A stretch of 30,564 nt of DNA from a virus. Position 1 is the stretch's first letter. Each line of letters begins with the position of its first letter. The stretch lies in IMG/VR virus record IMGVR_UViG_3300011113_000220, positions 1 to 30,564 of that record, one strand, 5' to 3'. The notes below the pieces were generated by a model that saw nothing but the letters and a program-made list of their open reading frames with translations, was not told the origin of the DNA and searched no databases. The translations under genes were made by a program, and so were the position numbers. Below, in pieces: positions 22,801 through 29,999 of the stretch.

Positions 22801-22970
22801 GCACTTGAATTAATCAAAGTAATCGTTTGACCAACGAGCGTAGTTGATTCGTTGTAATTGTTTACTCCGATTTTAGTCGTGCCGGGAGTACCGAATGCAA
22901 CACCATTGAGTGCTGCGTATATCGGTGTGTTATTCGATTGTGTTACTATTAATTGTACTTCTCCCTGCAT
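19836..22970 (-). CDS. large tail-tip/baseplate protein with a C1q-like domain
   Basis: The 1044-aa protein is beta-rich. Residues 1-360 resemble a tail-tip or Tal-like baseplate region (EFRIPYSDQNQLALG, RVRKIYKQLNRINEVEIAFY). About 370-455 is a jelly-roll, C1q/TNF-like stretch (FNFNLQFVV...QGDTVEWFAYKQG). Near 790-806 is a CCQRYGYTWDEDDGVCW motif with three Cys. The final 200 residues are another beta domain. Position between tape measure and fibre genes suits a host-recognition tail-tip protein. No peptidoglycan hydrolase motif was seen. Confidence 0.65.
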   Translation of the reverse strand: MQGEVQLIVTQSNNTPIYAALNGVAFGTPGTTKIGVNNYNESTTLVGQTITLINSSAQQQTVTVTSVQVDVPNIGFTTINFGSALAFDFRQTAGGYFNQIIDTEYYLDLFENESISQNWKFQDLTNFTAQGAFTREFRIPYSDQNQLALGALFDVNVEAGINSYFHYKMPAQIRVDTLPISSGYIRVRKIYKQLNRINEVEIAFYAETPDLVRNIGEKKLSDITALNNLDETCSYSNVTSSNQARIWTILDRGQLWSENGEANTRPLQDPTLPVYPADLTPAINWWYLFENIINEAGFELSAGTLENIISMYWMPWCNTRYLHGNDTAGTYGFKAEMSTNTTVNNIYIPFNTEIYDNNGDYDPATYTYTAPASGIFNFNLQFVVAITGASARVFVQAIKNGTEVFNVIDTQFFTGNNAWSFNHAMTLNQGDTVEWFAYKQGVGTATFQANSSVQLAIAHLNYSQTIIYSFNSPDMKQIDFVTDVIKMHNCAIVPDRANPTKIYIVPQNSYLGSGDTLDWTSKLDTSKDVVLSSTVDLQKGKFQFTYTAGEDIISKQYRNAERIYGDYEAVGYTINPNTASSDFAIGDQKIQLVTRSTPSGVVNGNGYVIPMFLNDSLQFIPPGPRCLFEAGYWDIQVYDDGSAVSALSSIPALNNYSTIYAEIDDEDLNWAPEVPPHFIVANPYNNLFNKYWRTYMNALYSPQGRIMEASFALDLKDVLTFKFSDKIWIEDSYWRILEITDYKIGGYESTKVKLIKFLENTEDCSGTPISVSPNGEVNFEDANGDPISSTQDCCQRYGYTWDEDDGVCWANIPTGDRPNPPTTGNATNPAPRRTAAQTRNAQITDSFVNGEAVTIANGNKDMLAVGTRLELTENVDGSNLLGKNVTTNLPGIHIGGGYKNGDVTNTELGWAQSGTVILHRLQAITATGQDIVLDVEGITAKYLNIPDDTVWSCIMNVTIRDAAMTVIVSEQYSMLLYKTGGVAGYAAPVLIASSGTYAGYTFTWDVDVVSDTDEHRIYFDVAGATFPINIVATASLQYQQSKYT

Positions 22971-22971
22971 A

Positions 22972-24261
22972 TTACGTCCAGTATTCGTTAGCGATTCTTA
23001 CCTTCAAAGTTACGTTGTACTGCTTGCCGTCACGGTTTTTCTTTTCTACATACGATGTATCATCAATGTTTACAGGAACCATTACAGGCTTGCCTGAGTC
23101 TTCAGTTAACCACGTGACTTGATTGCTTACAAGCAATGATCGCAGGAACTTAAACTCACCCTCACTAATGTAATCACTAGTAATAGTTAGCACCTGTTGC
23201 ATTAGGTTACGCCTTTCCTGCAGTCCTCTATCATTTGCACTAAACACCGTAGTTGTACCGTTAAATAATACCTTGCGATATTTCTTGCGCTCTATCTCAT
23301 CGGTAAACTCAGACTTCTTTGTGAAGTTGAAGTAATCCCATCCACCGCGACTATTAACCCAGCCAATGCGGATATTATCATTAAGGCAATCACATTGACC
23401 ATACTTAGCGGTGTTGTAAAAAACGTATGAGCAGCTTTTAGAACTACCTGCATTTTTTACGACTACCGTATAACATCTCCAGTCTGCAAAGAGTGAAGGT
23501 TTAACCGTCAACCCTGCCCAATCATTCAAATTTGCAGGATACACTGGTAGTGCCTCTATATCGTATGAATTTAAATTGATAGTTTGCGATGAAGGAACAC
23601 CCGCACTCGAATAGATTGTAATAGTAAAAGTGTCAAGTGCATTATTGCTCAGGTAAGTATTATTACCCGGTATGCAAAGTAGACCGTAGTCTGATTCTAA
23701 AGCAGGAATCCAAACAGTATTACCATTAGGCACGGCACTAAATCCCCACGTTTGCGCTAAGTAGAATGAGTGTGTATCATTTTGTCTATCACTCATTGCT
23801 AGGTTAGTCGTAGCAGTTAGTGAATATTTTACTTTTTGCTGTCCCGTTTCTACGTTTGGCTTGTATCCATCTATAACTTGAAAATAACCATTAGTACCTA
23901 GCAGTGTATTGCCGTACTGCTCACTACCTACATTGAGAGTTAACATACCACCCACTATCCACCATTCCGTTAATGTAAAGTCTATTGTCTTTTTGCTTAA
24001 ATCATCTTGCGTATCATCGGTAGAAAAGTGATAATCGAGCGGCTCATAGTTGCGTAAATCATCAATCAATGGTGCAAGGTCAAAGTATAACTTATTATCA
24101 GGAGCAGCTGGTACATAAAAGTTGTACGTTTTGCTATCAATTACAACCTCAACACCGTAACGAAAACCTAGCTGCGCTGTTTGCGTACTCGTTGCAATGA
24201 TCATTAGCTTTTGTCCCCTTACCGCCCATTCATACGGCTGGTCGTTTATAGTTATTGCCAT
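22972..24261 (-). CDS. tail protein, distal-tail-like, 429 aa
   Basis: The protein is beta-rich and soluble, starting MAITINDQPYEWAVRGQKLM, with GQCDCLNDNIRIGWVNSRGG in the middle and a C-terminal domain (about 330-429) ending NVTLKVRIANEYW. The C-terminal strand pattern is like distal tail or adaptor proteins. Overlaps at both ends tie it to the tail-tip gene and the gp10-like gene. I cannot name the family. Confidence 0.55.
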   Translation of the reverse strand: MAITINDQPYEWAVRGQKLMIIATSTQTAQLGFRYGVEVVIDSKTYNFYVPAAPDNKLYFDLAPLIDDLRNYEPLDYHFSTDDTQDDLSKKTIDFTLTEWWIVGGMLTLNVGSEQYGNTLLGTNGYFQVIDGYKPNVETGQQKVKYSLTATTNLAMSDRQNDTHSFYLAQTWGFSAVPNGNTVWIPALESDYGLLCIPGNNTYLSNNALDTFTITIYSSAGVPSSQTINLNSYDIEALPVYPANLNDWAGLTVKPSLFADWRCYTVVVKNAGSSKSCSYVFYNTAKYGQCDCLNDNIRIGWVNSRGGWDYFNFTKKSEFTDEIERKKYRKVLFNGTTTVFSANDRGLQERRNLMQQVLTITSDYISEGEFKFLRSLLVSNQVTWLTEDSGKPVMVPVNIDDTSYVEKKNRDGKQYNVTLKVRIANEYWT

Positions 24262-24791
24262 TATCTTTTATTTAAAAGTAACCGTTGTTCTACTGACTTA
24301 ATGTATCCTTCCATTAGCCTATCCTTGTATTCGTCCCACGTATCATCTATCGCTTCAGCATAGTAGTTAATACCTTCTATTCCCTTTTCGCCAATGCTCT
24401 TAGCAATAGCAATTGCCGCACTCTTTATGTTGCTTTCCGTTGCCTTTATGAATTCACCCTGTCTATTGCGCAGCTTCAATGGTTTTAACTTAATCCACTT
24501 CATAATATCCTTGTAAGGTGGTCGCTTTGTTGGGTCACCCGGATATGGTTTGCGCCCAAACTCGATTACATCTGCATACTTTCCCGCCTCATCATTAGAG
24601 ACTGTGAAGTCTATTGTAGGTTTGTTATAGCGTATCTTCAGGTTATAGTACAGCGAGTTGAGCAAACGACCTGAAGCTACACGATTAACGGTCTTGCCAC
24701 GCACCCTGCGTTTGATGCGCAGGTTGGATTGCGCACGCTCAACAACTGCAAGCGCATATTCGTTTAATATGTTCTCAAACTCATCGCTCAT
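24261..24791 (-). CDS. HK97 gp10-like tail completion protein
   Basis: The 176-aa protein has an N-terminal helix, a basic segment (RIKRRVRGKTVNRVASGRLLNSL), then KYADVIEFGRKPYPGDPTKRPPY, the 'YA..vEfGr.p' signature of HK97 gp10-type tail completion/head-tail joining proteins, and C-terminal helices. It shares a base overlap with both neighbours. In this phage it lies among tail genes, as is usual. Confidence 0.75.
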   Translation of the reverse strand: MSDEFENILNEYALAVVERAQSNLRIKRRVRGKTVNRVASGRLLNSLYYNLKIRYNKPTIDFTVSNDEAGKYADVIEFGRKPYPGDPTKRPPYKDIMKWIKLKPLKLRNRQGEFIKATESNIKSAAIAIAKSIGEKGIEGINYYAEAIDDTWDEYKDRLMEGYIKSVEQRLLLNKR

Positions 24792-27469
24792 TAGCTACGT
24801 TCAATTACAAATGAGATAGATACAACCGATGCACTCGCCACAGTTGCATTATTGATTAACTGAATCGCAAGCAAATCACCTGCATTAATAGCTAATGTAT
24901 TCGTATTATCGCTCTTTGTAGGCGAAGCACCATCCGCACTAGACACGGTTACAGCAACACTACTAGAAGTCGCATTGTTACGCATGGTAATTACCAGCGT
25001 ACCCGTTGCACTTTGTGTACCGCTCATCTTTACATACAGATTCTTAAGCGTACCGGCAACAGGCACAGCAAAGTGACGGTTCGATTCAGTTGCATTGAAA
25101 GTAGTAAGACCACTTACAGCGGCGTATACCGTTGTAGATGCACCTACGGTAACAGCATACACGTTACCATAAGTAACCGTGTCTTTTTTATTATTGAGCT
25201 GCGTCTGAATAGCTGAAGTCACACCATCCAAATAACCGAACTCTGTATTGCTTACTGTTCCCGTTCCGATTTTTGTTGCATCAATCCCGGTAGGCATATC
25301 ACCCGCAGCAAGTGAAGTACCTGCAGTCACAAGTCCCTTGCTGTCGTACGTTATTTTGGTAGCTGTTGCGCCTGTTATTGGTGCATTGCCTGTTAGCTTA
25401 CCATTAAACGTAGACCAATCTGCGCTGCTTAACGCACCACGATTGGCTGCACTTGCCGTTGGTAGGTTGAAGGTGTGTGTGCCACCTGCGCTACTTATTG
25501 CAAAGTCAGTTCCGGATGTACCTACTGCGAAGTTCTGCGTGCTTTCGGTTAAGCCATTCAAAGAACTTAAACCTATTGCATAGGTTGTATGAACTTCACC
25601 TATTTTGCTATCTTCAGTATAAAGAGTGACCGTCTTGCCGTTTGTGTTTTGAATATCAAATTCAATATGTATACGGTCGGTTGCTGCGGTTACGGTAGTA
25701 GGTACTGAGATAGTGAACGTGTACAAATCAGGCACGTTGCCGTTTGTGATTTGTTCTAATGTAGAAGTAGCCACTAATGTAAAAGTGACTCCATTATAAG
25801 TGTAAAGCTTTGCAAGTATTTCGGCATGGTTAGCACCACCTCCAGTCTCACTTAAATACACATCAATTGTCCATACACCTGCAGGTATTATAAGGTGATT
25901 AGGTGAACCTACATCTGTAATGAAACGAGCGATTGTACCTGTTGTAGCACGTGTGAAGTTGGCTGCTGGTCCTGTGTTGGCTGCAGTACCTAATTCGTAG
26001 TAATTATTACCTCCTATTGTACCCTGCGAAACGTTACCATTAAAGTAGAAGATTTGACCACCACCACCGCCTGTAGATGGGAACGTGCGAAGCGCACCTG
26101 TGCCATCGATGTATTGATCATTTGTACCATTAGCACCTATTGCAAGTGTGCCCGATGTGGTCACGGGTGAACCTGTTACAGTGAAAGCAGCATTAGCAGG
26201 TGAAGGTACTGTAAGACCTACGGATGTAACTGTACCACTACCACCCGCCGCAGGTGTTGTAACAATCCATCTACTCGTAGCAGTATCCCACGTAATTACT
26301 TGACCATTGCTAGGGCTTGTGATATTTACATCACTTAAATTCACAAGAGGTATTCTACCCTTACGCCACACAGTACCGTTCCAACTTATTACATCTCCTG
26401 TTGCAGGACTCGTTGCGTCCACATCTGCGAGGTCGTCAAGATTAACAGGAATAGTTGGTTTGTTTAAGATTTCTGACACACCACTAACTGCGTTCCAATC
26501 GGAATTGACCTGTGCCGCAGGTATGGTAGGTAGATTTGACAAATCATTGTAATCGCCCGTTGTGGCAACTGTTGCCAGTGTTGGCTTATTCAGGATTTGA
26601 TAATCACCTGTAGAGGCATTCCAGTCTACAGGATTTTGACGCAAGCGATAGCCTACACTTTGTAAAGTCCAGTATGATGTATTAGTAGGTAATATTGCAT
26701 CATTATTAGCAATGCAAGCGTATACGTTACCATTGTACCATACACGGTCACCTATTACATATTGATTGCCCTGTGCTGTTGTATGGTTTACATTAAACTC
26801 AGTTGATACATAAGGCGCACCACCACCACCACCACCACCTGCAGCATCAATAGTTACAGTACCATTCCCATTATCTGTTATTGTGATGTTTGTACCTGCT
26901 TCTAAGTTGAGAAGCGTTTGCACCACGTTATCTACTCCGTTTGTTTGTAGTGTGATGCCGTAACCTACACCACTGCCACCACTGCCTGATGCACCACCCA
27001 CAGACCATACTGCCGGGATATCACACGCGCTCCAGTCCCACGGAACTTCAAGTTTAATTGTGAAGGCAACACCTGTAACCGTGTTTTTTTGTTCCTCCAT
27101 AAATGGCTCGAACACGACCTCATTGACTAACTGCACATCAAATCCAAATAGCTGCAGTCCATTCTTTACTTCAGCTATTAAGTCTTGACCTAATCGTATG
27201 CAATCGCTAATCACTTCGCGCTGGTATTCGGCTTTGTATTCTTTGTCACGGGGTATATCCGCAAACATGATGTGAAAGCCAAACTGCATACCACCTTGCA
27301 CGGGTGTAATCGTATCGGGTGTTACGTGCATGAATGGGTATTGATCATCCTGCAGTTGGTCGGCTAAATCAATTTGCCCGTGCGTAAATCGCTTAATCAA
27401 AAAGTGACCCGCAGCAAATGCTTCCAGTCGATTGATTAAAACGTTGTAGCTGTAATTGTAGCTATTCAT
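24791..27469 (-). CDS. fibre-like structural protein with a tail-terminator-like N-terminus
   Basis: Residues 1-150 form an alpha/beta domain (LINRLEAFAAGHFLIKRFTHG, then FGFHIMFADIP and EVISDCIRLGQDLIAEV) that looks like a tail terminator or completion protein. After a Gly/Ser linker and a poly-Gly run (about 210-217) come fibre-type modules: a Trp-rich carbohydrate-binding-like unit (GDRVWYNGNVYACIANN), repeated DWN...ILNKPT and LSDVNITSPSNGQ elements, and a C-terminal beta domain (about 765-892). The mix suggests a receptor-binding fibre. The start overlaps the chaperone extension stop (TAATG). Confidence 0.7.
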   Translation of the reverse strand: MNSYNYSYNVLINRLEAFAAGHFLIKRFTHGQIDLADQLQDDQYPFMHVTPDTITPVQGGMQFGFHIMFADIPRDKEYKAEYQREVISDCIRLGQDLIAEVKNGLQLFGFDVQLVNEVVFEPFMEEQKNTVTGVAFTIKLEVPWDWSACDIPAVWSVGGASGSGGSGVGYGITLQTNGVDNVVQTLLNLEAGTNITITDNGNGTVTIDAAGGGGGGGAPYVSTEFNVNHTTAQGNQYVIGDRVWYNGNVYACIANNDAILPTNTSYWTLQSVGYRLRQNPVDWNASTGDYQILNKPTLATVATTGDYNDLSNLPTIPAAQVNSDWNAVSGVSEILNKPTIPVNLDDLADVDATSPATGDVISWNGTVWRKGRIPLVNLSDVNITSPSNGQVITWDTATSRWIVTTPAAGGSGTVTSVGLTVPSPANAAFTVTGSPVTTSGTLAIGANGTNDQYIDGTGALRTFPSTGGGGGQIFYFNGNVSQGTIGGNNYYELGTAANTGPAANFTRATTGTIARFITDVGSPNHLIIPAGVWTIDVYLSETGGGANHAEILAKLYTYNGVTFTLVATSTLEQITNGNVPDLYTFTISVPTTVTAATDRIHIEFDIQNTNGKTVTLYTEDSKIGEVHTTYAIGLSSLNGLTESTQNFAVGTSGTDFAISSAGGTHTFNLPTASAANRGALSSADWSTFNGKLTGNAPITGATATKITYDSKGLVTAGTSLAAGDMPTGIDATKIGTGTVSNTEFGYLDGVTSAIQTQLNNKKDTVTYGNVYAVTVGASTTVYAAVSGLTTFNATESNRHFAVPVAGTLKNLYVKMSGTQSATGTLVITMRNNATSSSVAVTVSSADGASPTKSDNTNTLAINAGDLLAIQLINNATVASASVVSISFVIERS
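26818..26838. repeat. (CAC)7 trinucleotide tract encoding poly-Gly
   Basis: Seven CAC units encode seven Gly residues in the hinge after the N-terminal domain of the fibre-like protein. Such tracts can change length by slippage without breaking the frame. Confidence 0.75.
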
Positions 27470-27738
27470 TATCTATTGCGTTTTCTCATTTCTACTTTTT
27501 GCACGTACACGTAATCCGCTAGGTACGTTAAGTGCGTAAATACTTCTAATGCTCTCCTATCTGTAACAGCATCAAACTTTGTTATATCACGTTCAGCTAG
27601 TGACTCAATGATATGAAACCAACCGTACACGGCTAAGCCGTCTGGGGTTGTTCCTGCTTCATCTCCTTCACTATCTCCGTTATCTCCTTTGCCAAATATT
27701 CTAGGGAACTGTTGTACAGTTCTATTTCTAAACTCGAA
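27469..27738 (-). CDS. -1 frameshift extension of the tail assembly chaperone (GT-like)
   Basis: From the T9 run the -1 frame stays open for 89 codons to a TAA at 27469-27471 that overlaps the next ATG. It has no usable start of its own; the only Met is near the end. It reads as a Gly/Asp/Glu-rich linker followed by a compact helical domain (YGWFHIIESLAERDITKFDA, then TDRRALEVFTHLTYLADYVY). This layout fits the T extension of lambda-like G/GT chaperones. It explains an otherwise gene-free stretch. Expected fused product about 255 aa. Confidence 0.75.
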   Translation of the reverse strand, partial: FEFRNRTVQQFPRIFGKGDNGDSEGDEAGTTPDGLAVYGWFHIIESLAERDITKFDAVTDRRALEVFTHLTYLADYVYVQKVEMRKRNR

Positions 27739-28235
27739 AAAAAAAGCAGCACATTCAGTACATGGTCAAGTGTGAGCTGTAATACCTCATCTTCGTACTT
27801 ACGTTTGGCGTTAGGGTTGTACGTTTCAATATCGTAGTACTTCCCAAACTTTGCCTTCACAGGTCGGTATAGTATGCACATCATAGCGTGTGCAGCCTTG
27901 CCTTGTATCTTACCATCTTTGTAGATGTTACCGCAATGCGTATCCAAGTCTACGTATTCGCCAAACGTTAACTCATTCAAGTTAGGTATAAACCCTAACT
28001 CGATTGCACCTACTCGCACTTTGCGTTCAAAGTCACTACTGCCTAATTTTATTGCAGCCTCAAAGCGCATGATGATTTCATCAATGACATTTGATTGCAA
28101 AAGGCGGATGCTCTCGCTGCTCTTGCCTGTTATGATGCGCACCTGCTCAACTTTATCGACTGCGTTTTGATAGTCGATGTACTTGCCAAGTGTTACACCC
28201 TTTGCATTTGCTGCTATGCTGAACTTTAATTTCAT
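27633..28235 (-). CDS. tail assembly chaperone (G-like)
   Basis: The 200-aa zero-frame product has FSIAANAKGVTLGKYIDYQN at the N-terminus and ELTFGEYVDLDTHC plus AAHAMMCILYRPVKAKFG in the middle. That 'FGeyvDld ... Lyrpv' order is seen in tail chaperones of Bacteroidota phages. Codons 164-167 run CTT TTT TTT TCG, giving a T9 slippery run. After it the zero frame adds 34 residues and stops, while the -1 frame continues to 27469. Such proteins wrap the tape measure and recruit tube subunits; here it opens the tail gene block. Confidence 0.7.
   Translation of the reverse strand: MKLKFSIAANAKGVTLGKYIDYQNAVDKVEQVRIITGKSSESIRLLQSNVIDEIIMRFEAAIKLGSSDFERKVRVGAIELGFIPNLNELTFGEYVDLDTHCGNIYKDGKIQGKAAHAMMCILYRPVKAKFGKYYDIETYNPNAKRKYEDEVLQLTLDHVLNVLLFFSSLEIELYNSSLEYLAKEITEIVKEMKQEQPQTA
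27737..27745 (-). other. T9 slippery run, probable programmed -1 frameshift site
   Basis: Nine T on the coding strand (C-T9-C) at codons 164-167 permit tandem Phe re-pairing one base back. The -1 frame then runs 89 codons, while the zero frame ends 34 codons later. Confidence 0.7.
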
Positions 28236-28269
28236 GCTCTGTTGTATTGTAGTTTTTGATTCCTTTTTG

Positions 28270-28539
28270 TTACAGGTCCGAATGCACCTGAATAATTACG
28301 GGTGCTTTCTCATCGCCGCTATGTGTGATTCGCGCCTGTTTAGGTTTAAAGTATTCGAGTAGAGCCGTGTAATGTTTGATGTATTCCTCATCCTCCATAT
28401 CATTCATAATGCGCATGCATTTGGCTGCGCCTTCTTGCACAAACCACTCGCCTAACTCATTCCACATTCTAACCTTATCGCTTACTGCACCCTGTGGTCT
28501 ACCACTTGGATTACCTGATACTCCTTTTGGAAATGGCAT
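28270..28539 (-). CDS. DUF5681-like protein, possible small terminase/DNA-binding subunit
   Basis: It begins MPFPKGVSGNPSGRPQGAVS, the hallmark GVSGNPxGRPxG segment of DUF5681-type phage proteins, followed by helices (VRMWNELGEWFVQEGAAK, YTALLEYFKPKQA). Proteins with this start are often annotated near terminases and may bind DNA. At 89 aa it is small for a complete TerS, and TerL is 26 kb away on the other strand, so the role is uncertain. Confidence 0.6.
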   Translation of the reverse strand: MPFPKGVSGNPSGRPQGAVSDKVRMWNELGEWFVQEGAAKCMRIMNDMEDEEYIKHYTALLEYFKPKQARITHSGDEKAPVIIQVHSDL

Positions 28540-28563
28540 ATTGTTTAGATTTGATATTTACAA

Positions 28564-28704
28564 TTATTTTTTATCATACTGCGCAATGCATACCGCGATG
28601 CGTTGTTGCGAATCGGGAAACTCTTCTTGAGTCTTTGCATCGCTCATGCAGCGTGCCACAAATTCATTCTTACTTTCGTCTGTGTTTGGTGTTGGTAGGG
28701 GCAT
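28564..28704 (-). CDS. small Cys-containing conserved-type protein, 46 aa
   Basis: ATG 28704 follows the Cys-rich gene by four bases and opens MPLPTPNTDESKNEFVARCM, then EEFPDSQQRIAVCIAQYDKK. The 'F..RCM....EFPD..QR.AVC...' pattern is one I recognise from short phage proteins or appended domains next to head genes, of unknown function. Two Cys could bind metal. The clear motif supports a real gene despite its size. Confidence 0.7.
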   Translation of the reverse strand: MPLPTPNTDESKNEFVARCMSDAKTQEEFPDSQQRIAVCIAQYDKK

Positions 28705-28708
28705 GGTA

Positions 28709-29161
28709 TTATTTATTTGGTTCTACTTTTCCTAATTGTCTTCTAAATTCGTTTATCAGATCGCGAATACAAGATGCACATCCGCTAGGTTTTTCGTGTT
28801 TCTTTGTTATCTTGCTAAACCAATAGTAAAGCAGTTGTAAATCGTCCTGCTCTATCTTATTAGCCTTACTAATTCGTGCTATAAAGGTATCCAGTGCGGC
28901 AATTTCTTCAGGCTTCATATCTATTGCAAACCACTTGCGAGCTGGGCATGATGTAAAACGGAACTTTGTCTTCACATCCATAAAGCAACCGCACAAACGT
29001 ATTTTTTCTTTGTACCAAGTCACATCATTTTCTTCAGGCATGACGGTACCACCGATTAAAGGTGTACCGCACGTGCCAAATGTACCGTTGTAGAACTTAC
29101 ATTTTTTGCAAATACTCAGCCTCTCTCGCTGAATGTGCAATGGAGCGTTGAAGTTTAACAT
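28709..29161 (-). CDS. Cys-rich putative zinc protein, 150 aa
   Basis: The N-terminal half has Cys at 18, 21 (ICKKCKFYN), 31, 57, 59 (LCGCFMD) and 72 (SCPARKW), enough for a zinc ribbon. The C-terminal half is helical and ends with GCASCIRDLINEFRRQLG, a second CxxC. It overlaps the sigma-like gene by 65 bases, so the two are probably translated together. It may regulate transcription or bind DNA, but only the metal-binding potential is visible. Confidence 0.65.
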   Translation of the reverse strand: MLNFNAPLHIQRERLSICKKCKFYNGTFGTCGTPLIGGTVMPEENDVTWYKEKIRLCGCFMDVKTKFRFTSCPARKWFAIDMKPEEIAALDTFIARISKANKIEQDDLQLLYYWFSKITKKHEKPSGCASCIRDLINEFRRQLGKVEPNK

Positions 29162-29654
29162 ATTCTCTTATTCGTTTTAATGCTCGATGTATCGCAGTGC
29201 GCAGGTAGCTGTAAGGTATACCTGTTTCTTTGCTCAATTCTTTGTAGTCAAAATCGGGTTTAGAGTATAGACGCAAAAGAATTGCATCGAATTCGTTTAA
29301 ACGACCGATTGCGTTGTATAGATATTCACCGTCTATAAATGCGCCTATCCACGTTTCGTCTTGCTTTGTGTCTTCTATTTGCTTTTCTACGTGAAGCTCG
29401 TAGTATTTACGGTATTTAATCGCGTAGTCACTTCGTGCGCTGTGCCATGATAGCCATAGTGCCCTATTGATATACGCTTCTACCTTACCCCGGCAAACAA
29501 TATCTTCTATATCCTGTTCTGGTCTATCCATCAACCTGGCAAGCACCTCATGCAGTAGATCACTTCCCTTGTTTTTATCGTGTGCAAGCCTTGTAGCTTT
29601 GTCAAGCCACGCATCGTAATACCTTGAAATATTGTTACTTACGCAACTGTTCAA
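29097..29654 (-). CDS. phage sigma-70/ECF-like factor
   Basis: The frame has no ATG start; TTG 29654 is the best candidate and an in-frame TAA lies just upstream. Residues 11-80 look like sigma region 2 (KATRLAHDKNKGSDLLHEVL, then a tryptophan-rich helix). Residues 112-168 look like region 4: LNEFDAILLRLY, then a helix-turn-helix (YKELSKETGIPYSYLRTAIHRALKRI). It would redirect host RNA polymerase, probably to late promoters. It is the first gene of the late minus-strand region and diverges from the right early cluster. A rare TTG start would keep its level low. Confidence 0.75.
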   Translation of the reverse strand: MNSCVSNNISRYYDAWLDKATRLAHDKNKGSDLLHEVLARLMDRPEQDIEDIVCRGKVEAYINRALWLSWHSARSDYAIKYRKYYELHVEKQIEDTKQDETWIGAFIDGEYLYNAIGRLNEFDAILLRLYSKPDFDYKELSKETGIPYSYLRTAIHRALKRIREYVKLQRSIAHSAREAEYLQKM

Positions 29655-29672
29655 AATTATTTTACGAAATTA

Positions 29673-29703
29673 TTTGCATACTGTAAATTATTGCCTACAT
29701 TTG
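29673..29703 (+). promoter_or_regulatory. strong Bacteroidota-type promoter (TTTG-N19-TACATTTG)
   Basis: TTTG at 29673-29676 is exactly 19 bases from TACATTTG at 29696-29703, a perfect match to the Bacteroidota -33/-7 consensus. It drives the right plus-strand cluster (ATG 29741) and lies in the divergent gap with the sigma-like gene. Confidence 0.8.
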
Positions 29704-29740
29704 CTCAGTCAATACAAAGGTAATTAAAAACAAAAGCAAA

Positions 29741-29980
29741 ATGAGAAAACCACAATTAAGCGATTGCTGCATCTACTGCGACTATGAAAATTATTTTGAT
29801 CTAGTAAAAGAAGCTGCAATTGAATTAGTAAAAAAGTTTAACGCTACCGCTGATGCTGAGGAGCAAATCGACGAAGCCGATGCGATTTTTTTCTACAAAG
29901 ACGAAGCTGTTGATATAGTAGCAAATGAGCCCGATGTAGAAACTGAATGTATTAAGTGCTACGATGGATGTGATGATTAA
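29741..29980 (+). CDS. acidic hypothetical protein, 79 aa
   Basis: The first gene after the strong promoter, preceded by an A-rich leader (AAAACAAAAGCAAA). It has CCIYCDYEN near the N-terminus and CIKCYDGCDD at the C-terminus, so paired Cys motifs flank an acidic helical middle. This could form a zinc or disulfide site. As the most promoter-proximal early gene it may act against host functions, but there is no direct evidence. Confidence 0.65.
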   Translation: MRKPQLSDCCIYCDYENYFDLVKEAAIELVKKFNATADAEEQIDEADAIFFYKDEAVDIVANEPDVETECIKCYDGCDD

Positions 29981-29999
29981 TTTTAAAACCCCCAATACA

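Noticed and set aside
26470-26640. Repeated LNKPT-coding segments as a CRISPR or phase-variation repeat
   Set aside because: The repeats are imperfect, in frame and of the type common in tail fibre proteins, with no spacers.
28546-28553. TAGATTTG on the plus strand as a promoter
   Set aside because: The nearest TTTG is 16 rather than 19 bases upstream, no plus gene or terminator follows, and the same bases form the AT-rich leader of the minus gene at 28539.
29652-29659. TAATTTTG on the minus strand as a promoter for the sigma-like gene
   Set aside because: It overlaps the TTG start codon itself, so the transcript would begin inside the gene, and no TTTG lies 19 bases upstream.
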